A stretch of DNA of 64,000 bases from Luteolibacter luteus (lineage in GTDB: Bacteria > Verrucomicrobiota > Verrucomicrobiia > Verrucomicrobiales > Akkermansiaceae): the NCBI RefSeq assembly GCF_012913485.1, contig NZ_CP051774.1, forward strand, positions 2,604,001 to 2,668,000, written 5' to 3'. Under the pieces are notes generated by a model, which did no database searches, was not told the origin of the DNA, and saw only the letters and a list, made by a program, of their open reading frames with translations. Shown here in pieces: positions 47,965 through 56,557 of the stretch; the stretch's first letter is position 1; each line of letters begins with the position of its first letter. The position numbers and the translations under genes are program-made.

Positions 47965-49985
47965 ATGAACACCCCTCCTCTCCTCCTACGCCCGAGCTTC
48001 CCCAGCAGCTCGAATCACCTTCTATCCGCAGCTCTCGCGGGCGCCCTCTGCTTTGCCACCGCAGGGGTGGCTGACGGCGCCAGTTGGATCGGTGGTAACG
48101 GGAACTGGGATAATGCCTTCGGCAGCGAAAACTGGTCGCCTGCCGACGAGCCCGACGACAACGACGATGCGAGCTTCAGTACTCCTCATACTGTCAGGCT
48201 CATCATTTCGAGTCCGTTTGTCCTCAGCCATTCGATTGGTTCCCTCAACATGTCCGGCGGGAGCACCTTGAATATGAGCGGTCAGCCCATGTCCGTGTCC
48301 GGCTCCGTCGCCCTGAGCGGCACCAATACCCGGCTGGTGGCCCCCAGCAGCTACCTGGGAGTCTACGACGGCAACATTGGTATCAGCAGCGGCAGTACTC
48401 TCTTCCTGGACAACGGTTCAGTCTCGCTGGACTCGCTCACCTCCAGCCGCAACTTGACGACCTCCGGCGGCACTCTCCGCGGCCATGGCTATGTCAATCT
48501 TGGCGATAGAGGCAACTACGCCCTGAACACCACCATCAACAACAACGGCACCATCACCGCCAGCAACGCCACCTCCACCTCTTTTCCCCCGCCGGAGCCC
48601 ACCCGCCTTTACTTCGGCACCAGCGATTACAGCGCCACCTTCGACCTCGATGGCTCGCTGGAAACCGGCATCGTCCACATCGACCGCAATCAGACCCTCG
48701 AGACCAGAATCCCGCTCGCAGACGCCTTCAATGGCAGCCTCTCGATGGTCCAGAATTCCACGCTGATCATCGACGGCAGGTGGCTTGTCGGTGCCAACAC
48801 CTCATGGAGCCTCGGCACCGGCGGCACCCTTGCTATCGACAACGGTGCCATTGCTGGCACCGGAGGCGCTCCTGCCGGCACCGCCACCATCGGCGGCATG
48901 GCTTTCACGCAGGCAGGCGGAACCATCACGGTGATGGATGCCGACGGCACACTGGTGATCGATGTGCCCTACACCTTCAGCGGCGGTCTGCACAAAACGC
49001 CGGTCGCGTTATTCTCAAGAAGAGCGCCACCATCGGTGCCGGTGCCACCTTCGCGGGTACGGGCGCGCTCATCATCGCGAACGGCAGCCAGACGGTGACA
49101 GAGCCGGGAGCCAATCTTAACACCGTTGTCAACCTGCAAGGAGCCCTCCGGATCGGCAGCTCCAATACCATCACCGAGCTTACCGCGAAGAAGCTCCAAA
49201 TGGCTCCTACCGGGGAGCTCCATGTGGACATCATCGGCACCGCCACCAACCAGTCCGACCGGATCATGGTAAGCGGCATCGCGGAACTCAATGGCTCCCT
49301 GGATCTCCACTTTGGCGAAGTGTCCCCAGGCGTGCCCTTCGTTCCCGCCGTGGGGCAGAAATTCAGCGTTCTCTCCGCCGGTGGCGGTTTCACGGGCACC
49401 TTCAAAACGCTCCGCCCAAGCGCCATGCCCGCGGGGCTCGCCATCAAGATCAGCTACCTGCCTACCCTCGTGGAGGCCGAGGTCATCAGCGGTGACGAAT
49501 ATGAAATCTGGGTCCATGGCTTCCCCACGGTCACCACCCCCGCCGACCGCCTGCTGACCGCAGATCCGGATCACGACGGCTTGAGCAACCTTTTCGAATT
49601 TGCCCTTGATGACGATCCTGGCAGCAGCAGCTCCAGCGGGAAGGTTATCGCCAAAATCGCACCGGTCGCAGGTGAGAATGTTCTCACCCTCACCTTCCCC
49701 GTCCGCGCTGCGAACGAGTCCTATGATACTCCCGGCGGCGAATTCCTGATGATCGGCATGGGCGACACCCATCTCCACTACAAGGCCCAGGCCTCGGCTG
49801 ACTTTACTAGCTTCGACCTCGATGTGGAGCGTGTCACCGGTGCTGATGCCACCGCCATTCAGGCAGGCTTGCCTGCGCTCAGCCCCGGCTGGGCCTATAT
49901 TACATGCCGCAGCGGCGGCGCCGCTACCGCCGACCCGCACAAGTTCATGCGGTTGGACATCTCGGAAGGTCCGCTGCCACCCTGA
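47965..49985 (+). pseudogene. Secreted beta-repeat (autotransporter-like) protein, frameshifted
   Basis: Two frames together encode one ~670-residue secreted protein. The first (start MNTPPLLLRPSFPSS at 47965, signal peptide ...FATAGVADG) carries GASWIGGNGNWDNA and stacked short beta-repeats rich in G, S, T and N. At 48994-48997, within CACAAAACGCC, the coding sense moves to the -1 frame, which continues RVILKKSATIGAGATFAGTGAL through a C-terminal domain (LLTADPDHDGLSNLFEFALDDDP) to the stop at 49985. Adding one A to the AAAA run restores a single frame. A sequencing error, a real disabling mutation or slippage are all possible; no canonical slippery heptamer is present. Confidence 0.75.
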
Positions 49986-49994
49986 GGCACCCGC

Positions 49995-52900
49995 TCAACG
50001 CCTGCGCCGCAGGACCATCAGCCCGGCAAGCCCGCAGAGGAGGATCGCCGAAGGTTCCGGGATCGTCTGGAAACCTAACACCAGTTGGTTTCCGGAACGG
50101 CGGATACTGAAGTCCCCGCCGAAATTCGGATGGAATCCGGTGGCGTCGAAGCCGATGGCGCTTTCGTCGAAACCAGCGCCGAAGCCTGCGGTGGTGCTGG
50201 CGATGACCCATTCATATAAGGTATCCGCCTGCAAATTTCCAAGCGACCCGCTGAGAACGAGATCGAAGGTGTTCAGGCCGATGTCCGCCATGTCGAGCTG
50301 GCCGTTGATGCCGAGAAGATCCCATTCCGTCCCCGCCGTGCCGGTGACGGCCCCGAGCTCCAGGCGATAGGATCCACCGCCCATCCATGTCTGGCTGCCG
50401 GTGGTGAGCGTGCCGATGCTATTGCCGGGGGAAACGAAGCCACCGCTCCCGATCTCCACGGTGCCGGTAATGATTCCTCCGCCACCGAGGATGCCTCCGG
50501 AAATCACGCTCACCGCCCCGCCGCCGGTGGCGGAGCCGGTGGTATTGTTCACCAGCAGGCTGCCGCCGGAAACGGTGGTACCGCCGAGGTAGGAAGAGGC
50601 ACTGGCCAAGGAAAGGGTGCCGCTTCCGTTCTTTTCCAAAGCGCCCGTCCCGAGGATCGAGCCGCTAAAAGTGGTGGAAAGGTTGTTCCCTCCGATGGTG
50701 AGCTTCTTGTCGCCCAATGAGACCCAGCCATTGCCCTCCAGCGAGCCGATGGTGGTGCCTGCGGAGCTGAGGGAGACGATGTTCAGGCTACCATAATTAT
50801 CCAATCGAACCGCCGCGCTACCGCCGCTGGCATTCCCTTGGAATCGGATGCTGCCACCCGAAATCCCTCCTTGGGCGATAAGCTTGGACGACCCCGCCGT
50901 GGAGTTATCGTAGAAGGCAATGACCCCGCCGTGATAGTTTCCTCCAGCGGCGGTGATGGTGGCGCTGGCGGCGCTAGAGGAATCGAAGAACTGGGTCCAA
51001 CCGGTATTGCCCCCCATCATCTGCGCTGCGGCATTGTTGATGGTGGCGGTGCCCGCGTTGGAGGTGTTGTAGAACTGGGTGGTGCCGCCACTGGTCGTGG
51101 TGGTGGCGAAGGATTGATTGTGGATGGTCGCGCCGCCAGCCGTGGAGGAATTGTAGAAATAGGTGTAGCCCGCACTGTGGGCGGTGGCCTGATTGGTAAT
51201 GACGGAAGTCCCGCCACTGGCAGTTCCCCTGAAAGCAGTGACGCCACCCGAGGCACCCGAGACAGATGAGCCGCCATTGTTGATGGTGGCATTCCCCGCA
51301 ACGGAGGAACCGAAGAACTCCGTCCAGCCACGCGAGCCTCCCGAAACCGTAGCAGCATGGTTGGTGATCAGTGCGGAACCGGCAGTGGAGGTGCCGATGA
51401 ACTGGAGCGTGCCTCCCGTGGCACCGGTGACCAGCGCTCCCCGGTTATTGAAAGTGGCGGAGCCAGCGCTGGAGCTATCGTAGAACCAGGTATAGCCGGC
51501 ATTCGCACCATTCACGGAACCGCCATGATTCGTGATATCGGAGGTTCCGGCGTCCGAGCTGCCGCGGAAGGCCAAGGTGCCGCCGCGGGCTCCGGAGGCG
51601 GTGCCACCTCCATTTGTTAGAGTGGCGTTCGCAGCACTGGAACTGTCGATGAATTCGGTCCGGCCGCTGCCGTCATTGGATACGCCGCCTTGGTTCGTGA
51701 TGACCGAGTTTCCCGCATCCGAGGAGTTCCAGAAGATGATCGCCCCGCCCCCGGCTCCTGCGGTGGCACTGCCTTCGTTGATGAGGACGGCGGAATCTGC
51801 CGAAGAGTTGCCAAGGAAGTAGGTGTAGGAAGAAAGCGCGCCAGAAACGGTGCCAGCCTTGTTAGTGATGGATGCCGATCCGGCCGTGGAGTCGTCGTAG
51901 AAGCCGGTCAGCCCCCCTTGAGCGCCGGAGACGGTTCCGGCTTCATTGATGATCTCCGCCTGCCCCGCGGTGCTGTTCTCCGTGAAGTCGGTAAGCCCGC
52001 CTCTGCCACCGGACAGGATGCCTCCTTCGTTGGTAATGCTCGCTCCCGCAGCGGAAGCATTTCCAGCGAAGCGGGTTTCAGAGAGGTTGCCCTCAATGAT
52101 CGCGTTCGCCTGATTGGAAATAAGCGCGGTACCGGCATTCGAGGAGTCCGCAAAAAGGGTAAAGCCACCTGCGATTCCCGCGCCGGTGCTTCCCTCATTG
52201 ATGATCTGAGCTCCGCCCGCGGTGGATTGCTCGTAAAAGCGGGTGAGACCCCCGCTCTCTCCCGCGCTCGCACCGTGGTGATTGAGAATGACCGCCTCCC
52301 CGCCCGTGGATTGCCCGCGGAAATCAATCAGGCCGCTTTGACCGGCGCCACCGAAGTTCTCGAAGGTGCCACTACCCGCACTGGCGCTGTCGTAGAAGAT
52401 TGCCCTGCCGCTCCTGCCGCCGCTGAGGGTGCCGCCGTAGGAGAAGATCGTGGCGTTTCCCGCGGTCGCGGAATCGTAGAAGCGCAGCTCCCCGTTCGGG
52501 CTGGGAGAAGCGCTCGCCGCACCCCGGTTGTGGATGGTCGAGTTGGCAGCGGTGGCGCTGCCGCGAAACTCGGTGAAGCCACCTTGACCCACGCCTTCTA
52601 GGTTATCGATGACCGAGCGGCCCGCGGAGCTGTTGTCATCGAAGAGCAGCCCGCCCGCCAGGCCACCGGAGATTCCGCTGCCTTCATTGATGAAGATGAA
52701 AGGGGAAGAACCCAGCGAATCGCCGGCAATCGCACCGTTGATGAAGGCGATGCCTCCGGCCTTGCCCGATCCATCGTCCGCGAGGGTGACGAAGGTTTGC
52801 ACACCGGATCCCGCCCCGAGAATACCCGCACCGCTGAAGACCAGCTTGTGTCCGGCAGACCCGGCGCCACTGACGCCGATGGTGTAGTCAGCCGTCATCG

Positions 52901-53153
52901 CCATGAAATTCATGCCTCCCAGCGTGAGGTCCTCCTGAATCAGGAGCTCCGTGAAAGAAGAAGCTCCGAGGATGGCGGTATCATCCGCGCCATCCGGAAT
53001 TCCCGCGGTCCAATTCGCAGGCAGATGCCAGTTACCATCGGTAGGACTACCGCTCCAGGTAGAGTCCACGGCAGTGGCACGGGGTGCCGTGAAAACTGCC
53101 AGCGGCGAAAGCAGCGAGAACCAAGCTAGGCGGGCGACGGGTGTGGGACGCAT
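49995..53153 (-). CDS. Large PEP-CTERM surface protein built of ~23 28-residue repeats
   Basis: A 1052-residue exported protein. The ATG at 53153 gives a signal peptide (MRPTPVARLAWFSLLSPLAVFT...ATA). Residues up to ~160 are an autotransporter-like entry (STWSGSPTDGNWHLPANW). About 23 tandem 28-residue units follow with consensus GGxTxFxxxSTAGxATITNxGGTxSGA, each predicted as a beta-helix turn. An autotransporter-associated beta-strand unit (GTGALEKNGSGTLSLASASSYLGGTTVSGG) comes next, and then the sorting tail IPEPSAILLCGLAGLMVLRRRR. The PEP-CTERM tail predicts cleavage by an exosortase encoded elsewhere. It converges with the frameshifted beta-repeat gene, 9 bases between stops. Role: probably adhesion, matrix or surface structure (inferred). 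Confidence 0.85.
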   Translation of the reverse strand: MRPTPVARLAWFSLLSPLAVFTAPRATAVDSTWSGSPTDGNWHLPANWTAGIPDGADDTAILGASSFTELLIQEDLTLGGMNFMAMTADYTIGVSGAGSAGHKLVFSGAGILGAGSGVQTFVTLADDGSGKAGGIAFINGAIAGDSLGSSPFIFINEGSGISGGLAGGLLFDDNSSAGRSVIDNLEGVGQGGFTEFRGSATAANSTIHNRGAASASPSPNGELRFYDSATAGNATIFSYGGTLSGGRSGRAIFYDSASAGSGTFENFGGAGQSGLIDFRGQSTGGEAVILNHHGASAGESGGLTRFYEQSTAGGAQIINEGSTGAGIAGGFTLFADSSNAGTALISNQANAIIEGNLSETRFAGNASAAGASITNEGGILSGGRGGLTDFTENSTAGQAEIINEAGTVSGAQGGLTGFYDDSTAGSASITNKAGTVSGALSSYTYFLGNSSADSAVLINEGSATAGAGGGAIIFWNSSDAGNSVITNQGGVSNDGSGRTEFIDSSSAANATLTNGGGTASGARGGTLAFRGSSDAGTSDITNHGGSVNGANAGYTWFYDSSSAGSATFNNRGALVTGATGGTLQFIGTSTAGSALITNHAATVSGGSRGWTEFFGSSVAGNATINNGGSSVSGASGGVTAFRGTASGGTSVITNQATAHSAGYTYFYNSSTAGGATIHNQSFATTTTSGGTTQFYNTSNAGTATINNAAAQMMGGNTGWTQFFDSSSAASATITAAGGNYHGGVIAFYDNSTAGSSKLIAQGGISGGSIRFQGNASGGSAAVRLDNYGSLNIVSLSSAGTTIGSLEGNGWVSLGDKKLTIGGNNLSTTFSGSILGTGALEKNGSGTLSLASASSYLGGTTVSGGSLLVNNTTGSATGGGAVSVISGGILGGGGIITGTVEIGSGGFVSPGNSIGTLTTGSQTWMGGGSYRLELGAVTGTAGTEWDLLGINGQLDMADIGLNTFDLVLSGSLGNLQADTLYEWVIASTTAGFGAGFDESAIGFDATGFHPNFGGDFSIRRSGNQLVLGFQTIPEPSAILLCGLAGLMVLRRRR
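50819..52665 (-). repeat. Tandem 84-bp coding repeats
   Basis: Twenty-two to 23 diverged units of about 84 bases encode the 28-residue repeats of the PEP-CTERM protein. Every unit keeps an aromatic F in position 6, a small-residue S/T-A-G/A-x-A core and an N near position 19. A few units are 24-30 residues long. DNA-level divergence is high, so the array is old or under diversifying pressure. Confidence 0.85.
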
Positions 53154-53273
53154 GGTGCCCAGAATCCCTTGCCATGGGGACAAGGCGCAATACTCCTTCG
53201 GACGTACGGGGGGGCGATCAACCCGGCTCGGCACCATGGTCGGCACATCGTTCTTTCTCCAAAAAAGCACCGT

Positions 53274-53440
53274 CTGGCAGTAGAAGCTCGCCGCTCGAGG
53301 GCGACAAACTGGGTGAAGGTATCGACATGCTTTCCGCTCGCCATCCCGCTCCGCGCCAGACGCTCCACTTCGACCCTCAATGCCTTCATTCCCTCCCTCT
53401 CTCCCTGTTATTTTTCATGTTTTAACAGGCACAACAGGCG
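53274..53440 (-). repeat. Dispersed intergenic repeat, copy 3 (reverse orientation)
   Basis: The 400-base gap between the PEP-CTERM start (53153) and the ECF sigma start (53554) holds a third copy of the ~170-bp element, inverted relative to the others. It begins CTGGCAGTAGAAGC (the complement of the terminal CTACTGCCAG block), continues CGACATGCTTTCCGC and CTCCACTTCGA, and ends with the head hairpin CCTGTTA-tttttcatgttt-TAACAGG. Upstream of it lie only promoter sequence and no gene. Confidence 0.75.
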
Positions 53441-53500
53441 GGAAATGGCGATCTCCGGAAGGCCGTCTCTTGAGCAATATCGGAACAGCGGCAAGTTTTC

Positions 53501-53522
53501 CGGAAGTTTTCGGGGAACACTT
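53501..53522 (+). promoter_or_regulatory. Candidate ECF promoter element before the sigma/FecR genes
   Basis: A 22-base segment here matches 20 of 22 bases at 55463-55484. The last 12 bases, CGGGGAACACTT, are identical and contain GGAAC, the classic -35 core of ECF sigma promoters. It ends 31 bases before the sigma start codon. It suggests that the sigma factor transcribes its own operon. Confidence 0.55.
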
Positions 53523-53553
53523 GCCAGTTTCGTCACACTGACCCTACGAGGCC

Positions 53554-54081
53554 ATGCCGGATCTCAAGGAATTCACACGCGTGATCAACGAGCATCACTC
53601 GAGCCTGCGATACTACATCCAGGGGCTCGGGGTGAATCCGGCGTGGGTGGATGACATGGCCCAGGATGCCTTCCTCGTGGCCTACCGGAAATGGGGAGAA
53701 TTCGAGGCGGTGGAAAACCCGGGCGCATGGTTGCGCTCGATCGCGAAGAATCTGGTGCTCAATGAAACGGCCAAGCTCAATCGCCGCCAGCGGCTGCTGG
53801 ATGAGAACCTGACGACGCTGATGCTAGAGTCTTCCGATGACGACTTGGAGGCCGGCGGACTTTCCGATCTGAGCCATCGGCAGGACGCGCTACGCGCCTG
53901 CATGAAGAAGCTCTCCGAGAAGGCGCGGGGCATTGTCGAAGCGCGCTATTTCCACGACCGGAACTCCGCCGAGATCGGGGATGAATTTTCAATGAAGCCG
54001 GTGGCCGTCAGGAAGATGCTCTTCCATTCACGACAGGCCTTGGCACATTGCCTGAAGGGTTCGATCGAAAGCACGATTTGA
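53554..54081 (+). CDS. ECF RNA polymerase sigma factor (FecR-associated)
   Basis: A 175-residue ECF sigma factor: region 2 with VDDMAQDAFLVAYRKWGEFEAVENPGAWLRSIAKNLVLNE (about 34-72) and region 4 with CMKKLSEKARGIVEARYFHDRNSAEIGDEFSMKPVAVRKMLFHSRQAL (about 118-165). This subgroup is paired with FecR-domain membrane proteins in Verrucomicrobia and Planctomycetes. The stop codon overlaps the next start (TGATG). Candidate targets are its own operon and the PEP-CTERM/sulfatase genes, based on a shared upstream motif. Confidence 0.92.
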   Translation: MPDLKEFTRVINEHHSSLRYYIQGLGVNPAWVDDMAQDAFLVAYRKWGEFEAVENPGAWLRSIAKNLVLNETAKLNRRQRLLDENLTTLMLESSDDDLEAGGLSDLSHRQDALRACMKKLSEKARGIVEARYFHDRNSAEIGDEFSMKPVAVRKMLFHSRQALAHCLKGSIESTI

Positions 54082-55430
54082 TGGCGGCCGAAATTCCAGA
54101 CGAGTTCATCGAGCTTCTCGAAGCGCTCTCCGAAGAGCGGATCGATGAGGCCGGACGTGCGCGTCTGGTTTCGATGGTACGCGAGGACGCGAGCCTGCGC
54201 GCCGTGCTGCGGGAACACTTCGCGGTTTCGCGAGCCTTGGCTTCGCTGGAGCGGGACGATCCCGGTTTCGCGGAAAGGACCGCCGCCCACGTGATGAAAA
54301 CCGCCGAGGAAGGCGAGTTCGCCTTCGCCGGAAAAGTCACGCGCCGGATCGCGCGGCACCGTTTTGCCAAGGGTCTCGCCGCTGCCGCGGTCCTCACTCT
54401 CGCGGCCCTTCCGCTTGCTTGGAAGATGCTCCATCCCGCGAAGGATGTGGCGACACTGGTTCGGATGGACGAGGCGGGAATCGTGCTTTCCCGGACTCCG
54501 GTGAAGGCGGGTGAGAAGCTCACGGAAACCAGCGGCCTGATCCGGCTCGATTTCCACAACGGAGCGGTGGTCGCGGTGGAAGCACCGGCCAAGCTCACCA
54601 CGGTATCCGGCATGGAGATCGCCCTCGAATCCGGCCGCCTGAATGCGTGGTGCCCGGAGTCGGCCCATGGTTTCAAGGTCCGCACCAAGTCCGCGGAGCT
54701 CACCGATCTTGGAACCTCTTTCGGCATCTCTGCATCGCCCGACGGACGCTCGGAATTCGTGGTGCTCGACGGCTTGGTGGAAGTGCAAAAAGGCAGCGAG
54801 AAAATCCGTCTCGAGCAGGGCAAAGCCCTCACGAGCAACGCGCAGGACACGCTGCAGTCCGTGGCATTCGATCCTTCCGGCTTCAAGAACACCTGGCCCC
54901 TTGCCTCCGGGATCCTCTCGACCACCGGCTCGGTGATTCCGGCCAGCCCGGACGTTCCTGAAAAGGTCGCCCTAAGCGAGGATAGCGAGCACGTGCTGGT
55001 GATCCCCGAACGCCGCGGCATCCCATTCACGAGCCCGCTCGAAGCCGAGATCATCGGACCGGGATCACTGCCCGGAACTTTCGACGGCTCAGCCAAAACC
55101 ATGGAACCCCAGGCCGGAAGGAGGCTGCGAAGCATCCTGCTGCGCTATGACCCCGTGGGAACTTCTCCCGAGGACTACTTCATCCGCCTTGAGGGAGAGG
55201 TTACCTTTGATCGGCCGGTCCTGGCCATCAGTTGCCTCCGTGAGTCTCTGGAGAAAAGCGATGGAGTCTTCTCCACCGCCAGTTGGACGGCCACCCACCG
55301 CGGCATCGAGCTGAAGCAAATCGATAACGACCCTGATTCGGTGACCCTTTCCGAGGATCGGCGGACAGTGAAGATCATCTTCTATGCGGGCGCGTCCACG
55401 GACGAGATCCGCGTCTTCCTGGAAGATTGA
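54081..55430 (+). CDS. FecR-domain transmembrane regulator
   Basis: A 449-residue protein with a cytoplasmic anti-sigma-like N-terminus (about 1-95, ELLEALSEERIDEAGRARLV), one membrane helix at ~97-116 and an external FecR domain at ~125-245 (LSRTPVKAGEKLTETSGLIRLDFHNGAVVAVEAPAKLTTVSG, TKSAELTDLGTSFGI, GLVEVQKGSEKIRLEQGKAL). The C-terminal ~200 residues form a beta-rich sensor-like domain I cannot name. The ATG at 54081 overlaps the sigma stop codon and is preferred over one 33 bases upstream. It probably controls the sigma factor in response to a surface signal. Confidence 0.88.
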   Translation: MAAEIPDEFIELLEALSEERIDEAGRARLVSMVREDASLRAVLREHFAVSRALASLERDDPGFAERTAAHVMKTAEEGEFAFAGKVTRRIARHRFAKGLAAAAVLTLAALPLAWKMLHPAKDVATLVRMDEAGIVLSRTPVKAGEKLTETSGLIRLDFHNGAVVAVEAPAKLTTVSGMEIALESGRLNAWCPESAHGFKVRTKSAELTDLGTSFGISASPDGRSEFVVLDGLVEVQKGSEKIRLEQGKALTSNAQDTLQSVAFDPSGFKNTWPLASGILSTTGSVIPASPDVPEKVALSEDSEHVLVIPERRGIPFTSPLEAEIIGPGSLPGTFDGSAKTMEPQAGRRLRSILLRYDPVGTSPEDYFIRLEGEVTFDRPVLAISCLRESLEKSDGVFSTASWTATHRGIELKQIDNDPDSVTLSEDRRTVKIIFYAGASTDEIRVFLED

Positions 55431-55462
55431 GTGGCGGAAGGCGCTGGCACCCTTGTGTCATG

Positions 55463-55484
55463 CGGAATTTTGCGGGGAACACTT
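55463..55484 (+). promoter_or_regulatory. Candidate ECF promoter element before the PEP-CTERM gene
   Basis: This is the second copy of the 22-base motif seen at 53501-53522 (20/22 identical, sharing CGGGGAACACTT with the GGAAC core). It lies in the 146-base gap between the FecR gene and the PEP-CTERM gene, ending 92 bases before that start. The downstream -10 region is not obviously conserved between the two copies. Confidence 0.55.
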
Positions 55485-55576
55485 CGCGCCCGTCGCGAAA
55501 CCTCTCCTGTGGACACCCGGTGGGCGTCGTTCCCCCGATAGCTCTCTTTCTTTCCCGGCGATCCGCAAAAAGCCCC

Positions 55577-56467
55577 ATGAAACTCCGCTCCGCCCTCCTG
55601 GCCTGCCTGCCCGCGCTGCAGGTTTCCGCGCACGGTGCCGTCCTCTTCTCGGACAGCTTCAACCGCGCCGACAGCAAGAACATCGATGCCTCCCTGACCG
55701 GCATCGTGGACAACACCGGCTCGAATCTCACCGCCGACAATGTCTACACCCACGCGTGGATCGACCCGGCAAGCCAGTCGCCGCTTTATGGTACTCCCGA
55801 TGCCAATGCGGCCAACGGCGGCGGTTCCCAGATCCTCTCCAACCAGCTCCAGCTGAAGTACGGTGCGGGAACGGTGAATGCCTACGTGAACCACAACTTC
55901 ACCAATGCCTCGATCCTCACGGCCGGTGGCTTTTCGGTGAGCTTGGATGTCGCCGGCTACAACCAGACGACCATCAACCAAGGCGGCGCTTTCGGCATCG
56001 GCCTCACAGCGCTTGAAGCGGCATCAATGCGCGATGCCGTCGCGAACCAGAATAACGAGCTCCACATGAGCAATGCACTCGGCAGCGGCCTGCCGAGCCA
56101 AACGGGTGCCCTCGCAGATTTTTGGGTAGGCCTCCGCGGAAATGCCACCATCGCATGGGGCAGCGGCGATACGGTTCTCGGCTCACTGCCCGTCGCCGCC
56201 AAGACCGGCACGATCTCCGCGGTCTTCACCGTGCCTGATTTCAACCAAGGCAGCACGGTCGGCTTCGAGGTCTTCTACAATGGTACAACCCAAGGGACCG
56301 GCAGCTTCCTGTGGACCGACAACAACGCGAATTACATCGCGATGGATGGCCGGGATAACACTTTCCTCAACCTCGACAACCTCGTTGTCGCCACCGTGCC
56401 GGAACCGTCCGCTCTGGCACTCGGCCTCTTCGGACTGGGTGCACTGCTGCGTCGCCGCCGGGCCTGA
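55577..56467 (+). CDS. PEP-CTERM protein consisting of one copy of the sulfatase-flanking domain
   Basis: A 296-residue exported protein (MKLRSALLACLPALQVSAHG). After the signal peptide, residues ~22-270 are one domain (LFSDSFNRADSKNIDASLTG, NGGGSQILSN, VNHNFTNASILTAGGFSVSLDV, GAFGIGL, NYIAMDGRDNTFLNLDNLVV). The same domain starts the neighbouring sulfatase at high identity and recurs in its C-terminal part. The protein ends in the sorting signal VPEPSALALGLFGLGALLRRRR. A beta-sandwich, possibly carbohydrate-binding, is inferred. The position after the sigma/FecR pair and the shared upstream motif suggest ECF control. Upstream in-frame codons to 55427 are discarded. Confidence 0.85.
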   Translation: MKLRSALLACLPALQVSAHGAVLFSDSFNRADSKNIDASLTGIVDNTGSNLTADNVYTHAWIDPASQSPLYGTPDANAANGGGSQILSNQLQLKYGAGTVNAYVNHNFTNASILTAGGFSVSLDVAGYNQTTINQGGAFGIGLTALEAASMRDAVANQNNELHMSNALGSGLPSQTGALADFWVGLRGNATIAWGSGDTVLGSLPVAAKTGTISAVFTVPDFNQGSTVGFEVFYNGTTQGTGSFLWTDNNANYIAMDGRDNTFLNLDNLVVATVPEPSALALGLFGLGALLRRRRA

Positions 56468-56557
56468 TTCCTTTCCAGGACACATATGAAACGGCGTCGG
56501 GTCGTCTTCCATGGCGGCCCGGCGCTTTTTGTTCGCACCGTTCCTTGATTCACCAAG

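Noticed and set aside
48985-49005. Programmed -1 ribosomal frameshift in the beta-repeat gene
   Set aside because: The junction CACAAAACG has no canonical X-XXY-YYZ heptamer in the zero frame and no clear downstream pseudoknot; a one-base indel in the A-run is simpler.
50819-52665. CRISPR-like array suggested by regular ~84-bp periodicity
   Set aside because: The units are in-frame coding repeats with high DNA divergence and no identical repeat/unique spacer pattern.
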